Part shown: positions 51,753-60,156 of the stretch, piece after piece | Layout: each line of letters begins with the position of its first letter | How positions within the stretch are numbered: position 1 is the stretch's first letter | Assembly: GCA_964573105.1 (NCBI GenBank) | Contig: CAZNIS010000003.1 | Location: forward strand, 62,001-126,000 | Source: CAKZSB01 sp964573105 | GTDB lineage: Bacteria > Pseudomonadota > Gammaproteobacteria > Granulosicoccales > Granulosicoccaceae | Direction: 5' to 3' | DNA: 64,000 nucleotides | The notes under the pieces: generated by a model | The model's database searches: none | What the model was told of the DNA's origin: nothing | Seen by the model: the letters and a program-made list of their open reading frames with translations, nothing else | Translations under genes and position numbers: made by a program

Positions 51753-54511
51753 GATTCTTCGGTGAGGTAGCGGGTTAGCGATTCGTGCAGCAGCGTTAGC
51801 TGGTGGTGATCGGTGATCTTGCCATTGCTGCTGTCTTGCAGGTGAAAGACATCCTCTGCCTTTTCACCGAATGTAGCGATATTTGCGGCGATCACGCGGA
51901 CGTTACTTTCGGCCAGCGCATGGCCGATCAGGCTGAGCAGGCCGGGCCGATCGATGGCGGTGATAGCAAGGCTAGTGTAATTCGTGTCATCGTCGTTGGT
52001 AAATTCTATGATGGGCTCGAAAGTGAAGTGTTGGAGCCGATGCGGTGCGGGCAGGGGAGCCGGCGTCTTGTCGTCTTCGCCATCTGCCAGTGCGGTTACA
52101 AGGCTTTCGCGTATCGCGCTGGCGCGACTTTGTTCGGTGATCGGGCTGCCGTCTCGATCGAGGACAAAAAAGGTATCCAGCGCCTTGCCGCTGAGAGAGG
52201 TCATGATTTGCGCGTTGACGATCGTTAAACCCAGTCGGTCGAGCACCGCTGCCACGGTTGCGAACAGGTTTTCTCGATCGTCGGTGTGAATGAGTATTTC
52301 AGTAGAGCCGCGCTCGACAGTATGACGCAGTGCTATCAGCGGCGTGCGCCCCTTGTGCGCTGCGATGGTCTCAGTGTGCCAACGGATCTCGTCCGCGCTG
52401 TAGCGTAAAAAGTAGGTGTCGAGCCAGTCTTTCCAGTAGCGCTCGATCTTGCTGGCGGACATTTTACTCTGGCTCAACTGCTCGCGAGCCATGGCCTTTT
52501 TTTCCTGGATCAGGTCGAGCTTGTCGATTGGATTGTCCAGTCCTCTGGCCAGTGCGTGCTGGGTGTTGTCGTAGAGTTGTCGCAGCAGATTTTCTTTCCA
52601 GCTGTTCCACAGCTCGGGATTGGTGCCGCGAATGTCCGCCACCGTGAGCAGATAGAGAAAATCCAGATAGCGTTGCGAGCCGACCAGGCTTGCGAATGTC
52701 TGTACCACCTGTGGATCGGATATGTCTTTGCGCTGGGCTGTCATCGACATATCCAGATGATGTCGAATGGTCCACACCACCAGGCGCGAATCGGCGGCGT
52801 TCATACCGTGGTGCTTGCAGAAGTAGTCGGCATCCTCGGCACCGAGTATCGAGTGATCACCGCCGCGGCCTTTGGCGATGTCGTGAAACAGCGCGATGAT
52901 ATACAGCAGCTCGGGTTTGTCGACCGTCTCCATGATCGCCGAACAGTGCGGAAACTCATCGCAGTGTTGTGGCAGTGCAAATCGACGCAGGTTGCGAATC
53001 ACCATGATCGTGTGTTCATCTACCGTGTAGATGTGGAAGAGGTCGTACTGCATGCGCCCGACGATTTTCTCGAACGCCGGCAGGTAGCCTGCCAGCACCC
53101 CGTAGCGATTCATCATTCGGAGTTTGCGGGTGATCTTTTGCGGTTCACGAAAAAGCTGCATGAACAGGTCGCGCGCAATCATGTCAGCGCGAAACGCGCC
53201 GTCGATCAGGTGCAGGTGGCTGCGCAACAAGCGCAGGGTATTGGCCCCGATGCCCTGAATGTCATCGTGGGCGGCATACACCTGGAACAGTTCCAGAATC
53301 GCCGGCGGGTAGTTCTCGAAAACTTGTGAGTGAGCCGCCTCAAGGTAGTGGTTGCGTGCCACGAACCTTTTGTTCAGTGTGGTTTCTGCATGGCTGGATC
53401 CGGGGACAAACGTATCCTGCATCAATTGCAACAGCATCGACGTCAGGCGTTCGAGTCGCGACACCGTTCGATAGTACTGCTGCATGAACTTTTCGATCGG
53501 CTCATTGCCGGGTTCGTCCGGGTAGCCGAATGCCAGTGCAAGGTTGCGCTGAAAATCGAACAGCAGTCGATCCTCCTTGCGCTTGCCCATGTGGTGCAGC
53601 AGAAAGCGAATGCGCCACAGATGATTGCGACCGGCGATCAGTTCTGTCAGTTCGGATTCGGTCAGGTGTTCGTCGGCGACCAGTGCCTGCAGGTCCGGCG
53701 AGCCATGCTGACGAATCAATAACCACTGAATGGTGTGAATGTCGCGCAGTGCGCCCGGGCTCTCTTTGAGATTCGGCTCAAGTCGATAGGCGGTGTTCTG
53801 GAACTTGATGTGGCGCTCGCGAAGCTCCTGTCGTTTGGCGATGAAAAATTCTGCCGCCGGCCAGATCTTATCGGGCGCTACCTGTTCACAAAGCTGCGCG
53901 TGCAGCGATGCGCTGCCTGCCAGCAACCGGCACTCGAGGAGATTGGTAATCGTATGTAGATCGCGGCTCGCCTCGTCTACACAGGTGGCGATGTCGCGCA
54001 CGCTGTGCCCGACATCCATCCCGACATCCCACAGCGCAGTGACGAATTCGCCAATCGATGCATCCAGTTCGGTGTAGTCAGCTGCGGTCAGTATCAGGAT
54101 GTCGATGTCGGACCGCGGGTGCAGCTCTTCACGGCCGTAGCCGCCAACGGCGATCAGGCTGAGCTGCGGCGGATCGCGATGCGGTATGTGGTGCGCCCAT
54201 AGCCGCAACAGCAGTTGATCGGTGAACTGCGACTGACGGGCGATCAGATCAGTTGCCAGCGCGCCGTCGTGATAGGCGGCCAGCAGTAATTCGTTGCCGT
54301 TTTGCAGTGCGCTTCGGCAGGCCGCAATCGAGCAATCGGCTGCGTCGACAGCCGCCAGCTGAACATCGAGCTGATCCTGATTATCGGCGCGGCTGGTAGC
54401 GGGGGCGTGCGTGCTGATGGCGGCAACTCCCGAGGTGGAAATCAGATTTCTGTCGGCGACAGCGTCAGCAGCTCGTAACCGTCTTCGGTCACCAGCACTG
54501 TGTGTTCCCAC
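51749..54511 (-). CDS. glnD: PII uridylyltransferase/uridylyl-removing enzyme GlnD
   Basis: Bifunctional nitrogen sensor modifying PII proteins. Domains in order: nucleotidyltransferase with GGYGREELHPRSDIDILIL, a helical linker, the HD domain with IIALFHDIAKGRGGDHS, and two C-terminal ACT domains (TDDRENLFATVAAVLDRLGL and AITAIDRPGLLSLIGHALAE). As drawn from GTG at 54511 it has 920 residues and overlaps map by 70 bp without a ribosome site. There is no other ATG, GTG or TTG before the conserved part; an ATC at 54418, with GGGAG eight bases upstream, would give 889 residues, close to the usual length. The true start is therefore open. Confidence 0.94.
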   Translation of the reverse strand: MGTHSAGDRRRLRAADAVADRNLISTSGVAAISTHAPATSRADNQDQLDVQLAAVDAADCSIAACRSALQNGNELLLAAYHDGALATDLIARQSQFTDQLLLRLWAHHIPHRDPPQLSLIAVGGYGREELHPRSDIDILILTAADYTELDASIGEFVTALWDVGMDVGHSVRDIATCVDEASRDLHTITNLLECRLLAGSASLHAQLCEQVAPDKIWPAAEFFIAKRQELRERHIKFQNTAYRLEPNLKESPGALRDIHTIQWLLIRQHGSPDLQALVADEHLTESELTELIAGRNHLWRIRFLLHHMGKRKEDRLLFDFQRNLALAFGYPDEPGNEPIEKFMQQYYRTVSRLERLTSMLLQLMQDTFVPGSSHAETTLNKRFVARNHYLEAAHSQVFENYPPAILELFQVYAAHDDIQGIGANTLRLLRSHLHLIDGAFRADMIARDLFMQLFREPQKITRKLRMMNRYGVLAGYLPAFEKIVGRMQYDLFHIYTVDEHTIMVIRNLRRFALPQHCDEFPHCSAIMETVDKPELLYIIALFHDIAKGRGGDHSILGAEDADYFCKHHGMNAADSRLVVWTIRHHLDMSMTAQRKDISDPQVVQTFASLVGSQRYLDFLYLLTVADIRGTNPELWNSWKENLLRQLYDNTQHALARGLDNPIDKLDLIQEKKAMAREQLSQSKMSASKIERYWKDWLDTYFLRYSADEIRWHTETIAAHKGRTPLIALRHTVERGSTEILIHTDDRENLFATVAAVLDRLGLTIVNAQIMTSLSGKALDTFFVLDRDGSPITEQSRASAIRESLVTALADGEDDKTPAPLPAPHRLQHFTFEPIIEFTNDDDTNYTSLAITAIDRPGLLSLIGHALAESNVRVIAANIATFGEKAEDVFHLQDSSNGKITDHHQLTLLHESLTRYLTEES

Positions 54512-55218
54512 TGGGCTGAAAGGCTGCGATCTTTGGTGACTACAGTCCAGTCATCAGCCAACAGTTTCACATGGCGTTTGCCCTGGTTGATCATGGGTTC
54601 AATGGTGAAGGTCATGCCGGCGGCGAGCGTCAGACCGGTACCTTTCGCCCCATAGTGCAGAACCTGCGGCTCCTCGTGAAACGATTTTCCGATGCCGTGG
54701 CCGCAATACTCGCGTACCACTGAGCAACGCTCGCGCTCGGCGTAGGTCTGTATCGCGTGACCGATATCGCCCAGTGTCGCTCCGGGTTTGACCACCGCAA
54801 TCCCCCTGTTGAGGCTCTCCAGTGCGACATCGCAAATTCGCCGCCCTTTGATGCTTGGCTCGCCAACATGAAACATGCGGCTGGTATCGCCGTGGTAGCC
54901 ATCCTTAATGACTGTGACGTCAATGTTGATAATGTCTGTCTTCTTCAGCACTCGATCACTGGGAATGCCGTGACAAACCTGGTGGTTGATCGATGTACAG
55001 ATCGATTTCGGAAAGCCGCGATAGTTCAGCGGGGCGGGCGTTGCACCGAGTTTGGCGGTAATGTACTCGTGGCACAGTGTGTCGAGTTCTTCGGTGGTCA
55101 CACCAGGCTTTACGTGCTCGGTAATCATATCGAGCACCTCCGCCGCCATTCGGCCGGCAACGCGCATGTGTTCGACATCGGCCGGTGTCTTGATCGGGAC
55201 TGAAAGTGGCGGAACCAT
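54442..55218 (-). CDS. map: Methionine aminopeptidase, type I
   Basis: Removes the initiator methionine. The 258-residue protein has the five metal ligands in the expected places: aspartates in NIDVTVIKDGYHGDTSRMF, histidine in GHGIGKSFHEEP, and glutamates in MTFTIEPM and SAQWEHTVLV. The histidine of the substrate pocket is in CTSINHQVCHGIP. It is read away from rpsB, its usual neighbour, and leads into glnD. Confidence 0.97.
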   Translation of the reverse strand: MVPPLSVPIKTPADVEHMRVAGRMAAEVLDMITEHVKPGVTTEELDTLCHEYITAKLGATPAPLNYRGFPKSICTSINHQVCHGIPSDRVLKKTDIINIDVTVIKDGYHGDTSRMFHVGEPSIKGRRICDVALESLNRGIAVVKPGATLGDIGHAIQTYAERERCSVVREYCGHGIGKSFHEEPQVLHYGAKGTGLTLAAGMTFTIEPMINQGKRHVKLLADDWTVVTKDRSLSAQWEHTVLVTEDGYELLTLSPTEI

Positions 55219-55714
55219 CGAGTGGGTGTGTCCTGAGTGGGGAGAGCCCTATTGTCGCCTGTATGGCAGGCATATGGAACCGGTTTGCAATGCTGCTGGC
55301 ATCATTTTTGGTGGGGCAGCTACATAGCGGACGGCGCTGGCTTGTCGGGCATCGTTTCCAGCAGTTCGATCGTAGTTGTCTCGAGCGTCAGGCTTACTCC
55401 CATCGCTGCCCGTTAAACCTCGCGCCTTCTTGCGAGCGCAGTGCGGCGAATTGCGCCGTGCGGTCATGTCCGGGCTGAACCTGCAGGCGCCGGGCTGTTG
55501 TCCGGAATCGCCGCCGCAAGATTCCCGTCAGGGTATGGATAAGTGGTGAAAAGTCACATATAATTGGCGGTTAACTGGTTGAAAGACCAGAAAACCATGG
55601 TGGCCTATCGCCATCAAATTCTCACGCTCCTGCAAACCTGTCTGTCGGGTGCTCGCCTTGTGCGGGTTGGCAACGGGATGGAGCGGAGGCTCAACCCAAC
55701 ACAAAGAGAAAATC
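55219..55714. other. Divergent map/rpsB region with rpsB promoter and leader
   Basis: 496 bp without a convincing gene. TATAAT at 55559-55564 is a good -10 box for rpsB; the -35 region is weak. The resulting leader of about 145 bases contains a small hairpin CTGGT (55575-55579)/ACCAG (55586-55590), and GGGTTG near 55665 can pair with CAACCC just before the rpsB ribosome site. Leaders of this gene often mediate feedback by S2, so a regulatory RNA is possible. I see nothing else in the left part. Confidence 0.5.
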
Positions 55715-56641
55715 ATGTCCAAAGTCAGTATGCGGCAAATGCTCGAAGCCGGCGTGCATTTCGGCCATCAAACACGTTTCTGGTGCCCCAAGATGGCACC
55801 CTACATCTACGGTGAGCGCAACCGGATTCATATCTTCAACCTCGAAAGCACCGTTCCGGCGCTGGACGATGCGTTGAATTTCCTCGGCAAGTTGTCATCC
55901 AAAAATGGCCGCATTTTGTTCGTCGGCACCAAACGAGCCGCGCGCGAGGCAATCAAGGAAGCGGCGAGTGCCTGTAACATGCCGTATGTGAACCGGCGGT
56001 GGCCTGGCGGCATGATGACCAACTTCAAAACCGTCAAACAGTCGGTCAAGCGCATGCTTGAACTCGAAGAAATGTTTTCCAGCGGTGGCGAAGAGCGTCT
56101 AAGCAAGAAAGAGGCGCTGACGCTGCGTCGCGAGCTGGAAAAACTCGAAAAGAGTCTCGGTGGAATCAAAAAGATGGAGCGTCTGCCTGATGCGTTGTTC
56201 GTGATCGATACCGGGCACGAGAAAATCGCGATCGCTGAGGCTCGCAAGCTGGGAATCCCAATCGTCGCCGTCGTCGATAGCAATAATTCGCCCGACGACA
56301 TCGACTACGTGATCCCCGGCAACGACGACGCCGTGCGCGCAATTCAGCTGTTTTCCGATGCGGCTGCAGACGCTGTGCAAAACGGCAAGACCTCCGGCGC
56401 GGTAGGCAAGTCTGGAGAGTTCGTCGAAGAGCAACCCGCCGCCGCTGCACCGGCTGCTGAGCCCGCTGCAGAAGCACCTGCAGAGCCAGCGCCCGCAGCC
56501 GCAGAAGCGCCAGCTGCAGTAGCGGAAGCACCCGCACCCGCACCCGCTGCGGACGCAGCGCCGGCGGCCGCTGCAGAACCGGCAGCCGCTCCCGAAGCCA
56601 CCGCCCCGGCTGCGGACGACGCGAGCAAGCCGGAAGCCTGA
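55715..56641 (+). CDS. rpsB: 30S ribosomal protein S2 with long Ala/Pro/Glu tail
   Basis: Ribosomal protein of the small-subunit body. ATG at 55715 gives MSKVSMRQMLEAGVHFGHQT, the standard start, and 308 residues, against about 240-250 in most gammaproteobacteria. The family core ends near residue 230 (IPGNDDAVRAIQLF then the usual helix). The final 70 residues are almost only Ala, Pro, Glu and Asp in an irregular alternation, so probably disordered and exposed. The reading frame is intact through the tail and ends before the hairpin preceding tsf. Confidence 0.96.
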   Translation: MSKVSMRQMLEAGVHFGHQTRFWCPKMAPYIYGERNRIHIFNLESTVPALDDALNFLGKLSSKNGRILFVGTKRAAREAIKEAASACNMPYVNRRWPGGMMTNFKTVKQSVKRMLELEEMFSSGGEERLSKKEALTLRRELEKLEKSLGGIKKMERLPDALFVIDTGHEKIAIAEARKLGIPIVAVVDSNNSPDDIDYVIPGNDDAVRAIQLFSDAAADAVQNGKTSGAVGKSGEFVEEQPAAAAPAAEPAAEAPAEPAPAAAEAPAAVAEAPAPAPAADAAPAAAAEPAAAPEATAPAADDASKPEA

Positions 56642-56648
56642 CGCTCGA

Positions 56649-56686
56649 CAGGCTTTGAAGCCTGCGCCCCTGCCAGGTCGGCAGGG
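56649..56686 (+). other. Two hairpins between rpsB and tsf
   Basis: CAGGCT (56649-56654) pairs with AGCCTG (56659-56664) around TTGA, and CCCTGCC (56668-56674) pairs with GGCAGGG (56680-56686). No T-run follows. In other bacteria the rpsB-tsf gap holds a partial terminator that lowers tsf expression, which fits this place. Confidence 0.5.
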
Positions 56687-56765
56687 CGTGCGGGACTAAC
56701 CAGCATTCTTTCACGATCGGGTTAATGGTATCCGATGTCGTGTAATACAGGATAAATCACAGACA

Positions 56766-57644
56766 ATGGCTATTACAGCAGCACAGGTTAAAGAACTGCG
56801 CGAACGCACTGGCGCAGGCATGATGGAGTGCAAAAAGGCGTTGGTTGAGGCCAACGGCGACATGGATACCGCCATCGAACAGATGCGCATTTCTGGGCTT
56901 GCCAAGGCTGACAAGAAAGCTGGCCGCACCGCCGCTGAAGGCGTGATTGCCACCGCCACCTCTGACGATGGCAAGGCCATCGCCATGGTCGAGATCAACT
57001 GCGAGACTGACTTCGTCGCCAAAGGCGACGACTTCGTCGGCTTTGCCAACGCGGTATGCGCAGCGGTGCTGGCTGACAATCCGGCTGATGTCGCAGCCCT
57101 GGGTGATTCCACCAGTGGCAGTCAAACGCTTGAAAATACGCGCCAGGAGTTAGTGGCCAAGCTGGGTGAAAACATTCAGATTCGCCGCTTTGCCCGCCAT
57201 GAGAGCACCGGCGGTACGCTAGGCGAATACATGCATGGCCAGCGCATTGGTGTCATCACCGATGTCTCGGGTGGTGATGAGTCTTTGCCGCGCGACATTG
57301 CCATGCACGTCGCGGCCAGCCGTCCAGTCTGTATCGGGGCAGACGATGTGCCTGCCGAGATGCTCGACAAGGAAAAGCAGATACTCGAGGCCGAGGCAGC
57401 GGACAGTGGCAAGCCTGCGGATATCATCGAAAAAATGGTCCAGGGCCGCCTGCGCAAGTATCTGTCAGAGATCACCTTGATGGGGCAACCGTTTGTCAAG
57501 GACCCTGATCAGACCGTCGAAAAGTTGCTGAAAGCCAGCAACGCCTCGGTCGGCTTCTTTGCGCGCTTTGAGGTTGGCGAGGGAATCGAGAAGAAGCAGG
57601 AGAATTTCGCCGAAGAGGTAATGGCTCAGGTCAAAGGCGAGTAG
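56766..57644 (+). CDS. tsf: Elongation factor Ts
   Basis: Nucleotide exchange factor for EF-Tu. The 292-residue protein has the N-terminal LRERTGAGMMECKKALVEANGD segment (core TGAGMMECKKAL), the TDFVAKGDDF motif that inserts into EF-Tu, the core subdomains and the conserved end. It is followed by a strong terminator; pyrH, the usual next gene, is absent. Confidence 0.97.
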   Translation: MAITAAQVKELRERTGAGMMECKKALVEANGDMDTAIEQMRISGLAKADKKAGRTAAEGVIATATSDDGKAIAMVEINCETDFVAKGDDFVGFANAVCAAVLADNPADVAALGDSTSGSQTLENTRQELVAKLGENIQIRRFARHESTGGTLGEYMHGQRIGVITDVSGGDESLPRDIAMHVAASRPVCIGADDVPAEMLDKEKQILEAEAADSGKPADIIEKMVQGRLRKYLSEITLMGQPFVKDPDQTVEKLLKASNASVGFFARFEVGEGIEKKQENFAEEVMAQVKGE

Positions 57645-57954
57645 GCGCGCATTGATCGCTTTACAATCAGGATAAATCAGTGAGCGACTGGGCGGTCAGC
57701 ATGATCGATCGCCCTGTCACAGCAGTCCTGGTGCAGCAATTGTTGCTTTTCGAAAAGCCGGGCCATGTCCGGCTTTTTTTTGCGGCAAAATAGGGCAAAG
57801 CGGTGAATCGTAGTCTGTCGGGCGATCGTGCATGCTCGGCGGATTGTCGACAACTATGTTGTGTTCATGCCATCGGGCAGTGGTTTATTTTTTACAAAAG
57901 GGTGGTCCTGTACCGAAACAGTGCCATCCGGGTAGAGCCAGGAGACGGGTAGAA
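57645..57954 (+). other. tsf-frr gap, without pyrH
   Basis: 310 bp containing the tsf terminator at 57753-57781 and about 170 bp upstream of frr. The frame upstream of frr is open to 57832, but nothing in it resembles UMP kinase. Some AT-rich stretches near 57885-57900 may be part of an frr promoter; I cannot define its boxes. Confidence 0.6.
57753..57781 (+). terminator. Rho-independent terminator after tsf
   Basis: AAAAGCCGG (57753-57761) pairs with CCGGCTTTT (57769-57777) around a 7-base loop and is followed by T's to 57781. It separates rpsB-tsf from frr and the genes behind it. Confidence 0.93.
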
Positions 57955-58512
57955 ATGATTGACGATATTGCCAAGGATGCCGGGGTGCGGATGGGCAAGA
58001 GTGTCGAGGTGCTGCAAAAAGAGTTCAGCCGCATCAGAACCGGTCGTGCTCATACCAGCTTGCTCGATCATATCAAGGTCGACTACTACGGCAGCGCAAC
58101 GGCGTTGAATCAGGTCGCCAAACTGACGATCGAAGACGCGCGCACCCTCAGTGTGACGCCCTGGGAGAAAGATCTGGTTGGACCGATCGAAAAAGCGATC
58201 ATCAATTCCGATCTGGGATTGAACCCGTCGACGGCCGGCACAGTGATCCGCATTCCAATGCCGCCGCTGACTGAGGAGCGCCGCCGTGATCTGGTGCGAG
58301 TGGTCAGTCAGGAGGCAGAGAGTGCCAGAGTCAACGTGCGCAATATTCGCCGGGACGCCAACAGCGATCTAAAAGAACTGCAGCGCGAGAAGGAGATCTC
58401 CGAAGACGACGAACGCCGTGGACAGGACATGGTCCAAAAGGTCACCGACGAGTACGTTGCCAAAGTTGATGAGCTACTGGAGGCCAAAAAGGCCGAGCTG
58501 ATGGAGGTCTGA
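57955..58512 (+). CDS. frr: Ribosome recycling factor
   Basis: Splits post-termination ribosomes together with EF-G. ATG at 57955 gives exactly 185 residues, the standard length, and MIDDIAKDAGVRMGKSVEVL; an upstream open extension is not coding. The signature RTGRAHTSLLDHIKVDYYGS (core GRAHTSLLD) and the C-terminal helices with DDERRGQDMVQKVTDEYVAK are present. GGAG lies about 14 bases before the start and GGGTAGAA nearer. uppS follows after 34 bp. Confidence 0.97.
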   Translation: MIDDIAKDAGVRMGKSVEVLQKEFSRIRTGRAHTSLLDHIKVDYYGSATALNQVAKLTIEDARTLSVTPWEKDLVGPIEKAIINSDLGLNPSTAGTVIRIPMPPLTEERRRDLVRVVSQEAESARVNVRNIRRDANSDLKELQREKEISEDDERRGQDMVQKVTDEYVAKVDELLEAKKAELMEV

Positions 58513-58546
58513 TGGATCGCTATCCGGTGACGCTGAGGTTCCGACG

Positions 58547-59296
58547 GTGAGTGCGACTGCACACGATAAGATGCCGGAACACATTGCCGTGATCATGGAC
58601 GGCAATGGTCGCTGGGCGCAGATGCGTGGGCTGGGGCGCAGCGCCGGACATCAGGCAGGTGTCAAGGCGACTCGGCAACTGGTTGAAGGCTGTGCTCGCC
58701 GCGAGATAAAGGTGTTGACCGTCTTTGCCTTCAGCAGCGAGAACTGGAAGCGCCCGGAGCAGGAGGTCAGTTTCCTGATGGAGCTATTCCGCGGCACGCT
58801 GCGCGGTGAAGTCGACAAACTGCACGAGAACAATATTCGCGTGCGCTTCATTGGCGATTTGACCGGATTTCGTACCGGTCTGCAAAACGACATGCTGGCT
58901 GCGGACCAGAAGACCTCATCGAACACCGGCATGCGGTTGAACATTGCGGTCAACTATGGCGGTCGCTGGGAACTCACGCGCGCCATGGCACGCATCGCCG
59001 AGCAGATCGAACGCGGTGAGTTGAAGGCCCTGGACGTCGACGACGATCTGCTGACTCGACACAGCTGCATCGGTGATGATCCGGTGCCGGACCTGTTCAT
59101 TCGCACCGGCGGTGAACAGCGCCTGAGCAACTATTTGCTTTGGCACCTGGCTTATACCGAACTCTTTTTCACCGATACGCTCTGGCCGGATTTTGGCGTC
59201 GACGAGCTCGATCGGGCGATCGGGTTTTTCAATGGTAGAGAACGTCGGTTCGGGCAGACTGGCGAGCAAATTCGGGATCGCGAAAACAATGCTTAA
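58547..59296 (+). CDS. uppS: Undecaprenyl diphosphate synthase UppS
   Basis: cis-Prenyltransferase making the C55 lipid carrier for cell-wall precursors. The 249-residue protein (GTG start) has IAVIMDGNGRWAQMRGLGRSAGH with the catalytic Asp, the FAFSSENWKRP motif, NIAVNYGGRWELTRA, and PDLFIRTGGEQRLSNYLLWH, described by the core RTGGEQRLSN. Its stop overlaps the cdsA start by eight bases. Confidence 0.97.
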   Translation: MSATAHDKMPEHIAVIMDGNGRWAQMRGLGRSAGHQAGVKATRQLVEGCARREIKVLTVFAFSSENWKRPEQEVSFLMELFRGTLRGEVDKLHENNIRVRFIGDLTGFRTGLQNDMLAADQKTSSNTGMRLNIAVNYGGRWELTRAMARIAEQIERGELKALDVDDDLLTRHSCIGDDPVPDLFIRTGGEQRLSNYLLWHLAYTELFFTDTLWPDFGVDELDRAIGFFNGRERRFGQTGEQIRDRENNA

Positions 59297-60098
59297 ACAA
59301 AGAATTATCACCGGACTGGTATTGGCAGTGCTCATATTGTGGGCGGTGCTGGGCTGGTCAGATTTCTGGTACGGCGCGCTGCTGCTGGTGGGCGCGCTCC
59401 TGTGTGTCCGCGAATGGGGCAACCTGTGCAATCTTGGCGATTCTCCAGCAGCTCAGTGGGGGTTGCTTGCGGCAATGGCGGTCTTGACGGTGCTTGCCAT
59501 GTGGATGTCATCGATCGGCATGTTGACGCCTCTAGTGTTGATCGGCGTGCTGCTATGGGGCGCGCTGGCGCTCGATCTTTACCTGCGGCCCGTGCTGCCC
59601 GACGACGACGGCATCCGTTACAGCGCACTGGCGATAGGGTGCTTTACCGTGCTGCTCGCCGTACTCTGTCTGTTCTGGCTGCGCACGCGTCCGTTGGGCC
59701 CGGGCTACGTGATCTATATCATCGTGCTGGTCGCCTGTGCTGACATCGGCGCCTATTTCGCTGGCAAGCGCTTTGGCAAGCGCAAGCTCGCCGAGCAAAT
59801 CAGCTCCGGCAAGACGATAGAGGGTGCCATCGGCGGTCTGGCGCTGGCGCTGTACTGCAACCTGTTCACCGCGCAGGCCTTCTCGAATGAGACGACCGGC
59901 GCGCTGCCAATCTTTTTGCTGGGCATGCTGGCTGCGGCGGCAACGATCGCCGGCGACCTCTACGTCAGTCGGGCAAAGCGCCAGAGCGGCGTCAAGGACA
60001 GCGGGATCTTGCTGCCCGGTCACGGCGGAGCGCTGGATCGCTTTGACGGCTTGATTGCCGCGGTACCGTTTATGGCCTTTGCCGTCCTGTGGATGTAG
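59289..60098 (+). CDS. cdsA: Phosphatidate cytidylyltransferase CdsA
   Basis: Makes CDP-diacylglycerol for phospholipids. ATG at 59289 gives 269 residues and MLKQRIITGLVLAVLIL, matching the family start; the longer open frame lies inside uppS. About seven or eight membrane spans are visible, and the signature near the C-terminus reads SRAKRQSGVKDSGILLPGHGGALDRFDG (core KDSGILLPGHGG-LDR-D). It is 58 bp before dxr. Confidence 0.95.
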   Translation: MLKQRIITGLVLAVLILWAVLGWSDFWYGALLLVGALLCVREWGNLCNLGDSPAAQWGLLAAMAVLTVLAMWMSSIGMLTPLVLIGVLLWGALALDLYLRPVLPDDDGIRYSALAIGCFTVLLAVLCLFWLRTRPLGPGYVIYIIVLVACADIGAYFAGKRFGKRKLAEQISSGKTIEGAIGGLALALYCNLFTAQAFSNETTGALPIFLLGMLAAAATIAGDLYVSRAKRQSGVKDSGILLPGHGGALDRFDGLIAAVPFMAFAVLWM

Positions 60099-60156
60099 TC
60101 GTCGGCCTTTCAGGTGCCGCTGGCCGCAGCGCTTTGGCGCATCCGACTCAATCCCG

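Noticed and set aside
55206..55478. Open frame of 90 codons between map and rpsB
   Set aside because: Starts inside map, is Cys/Arg-rich without conserved pattern, and has no ribosome site.
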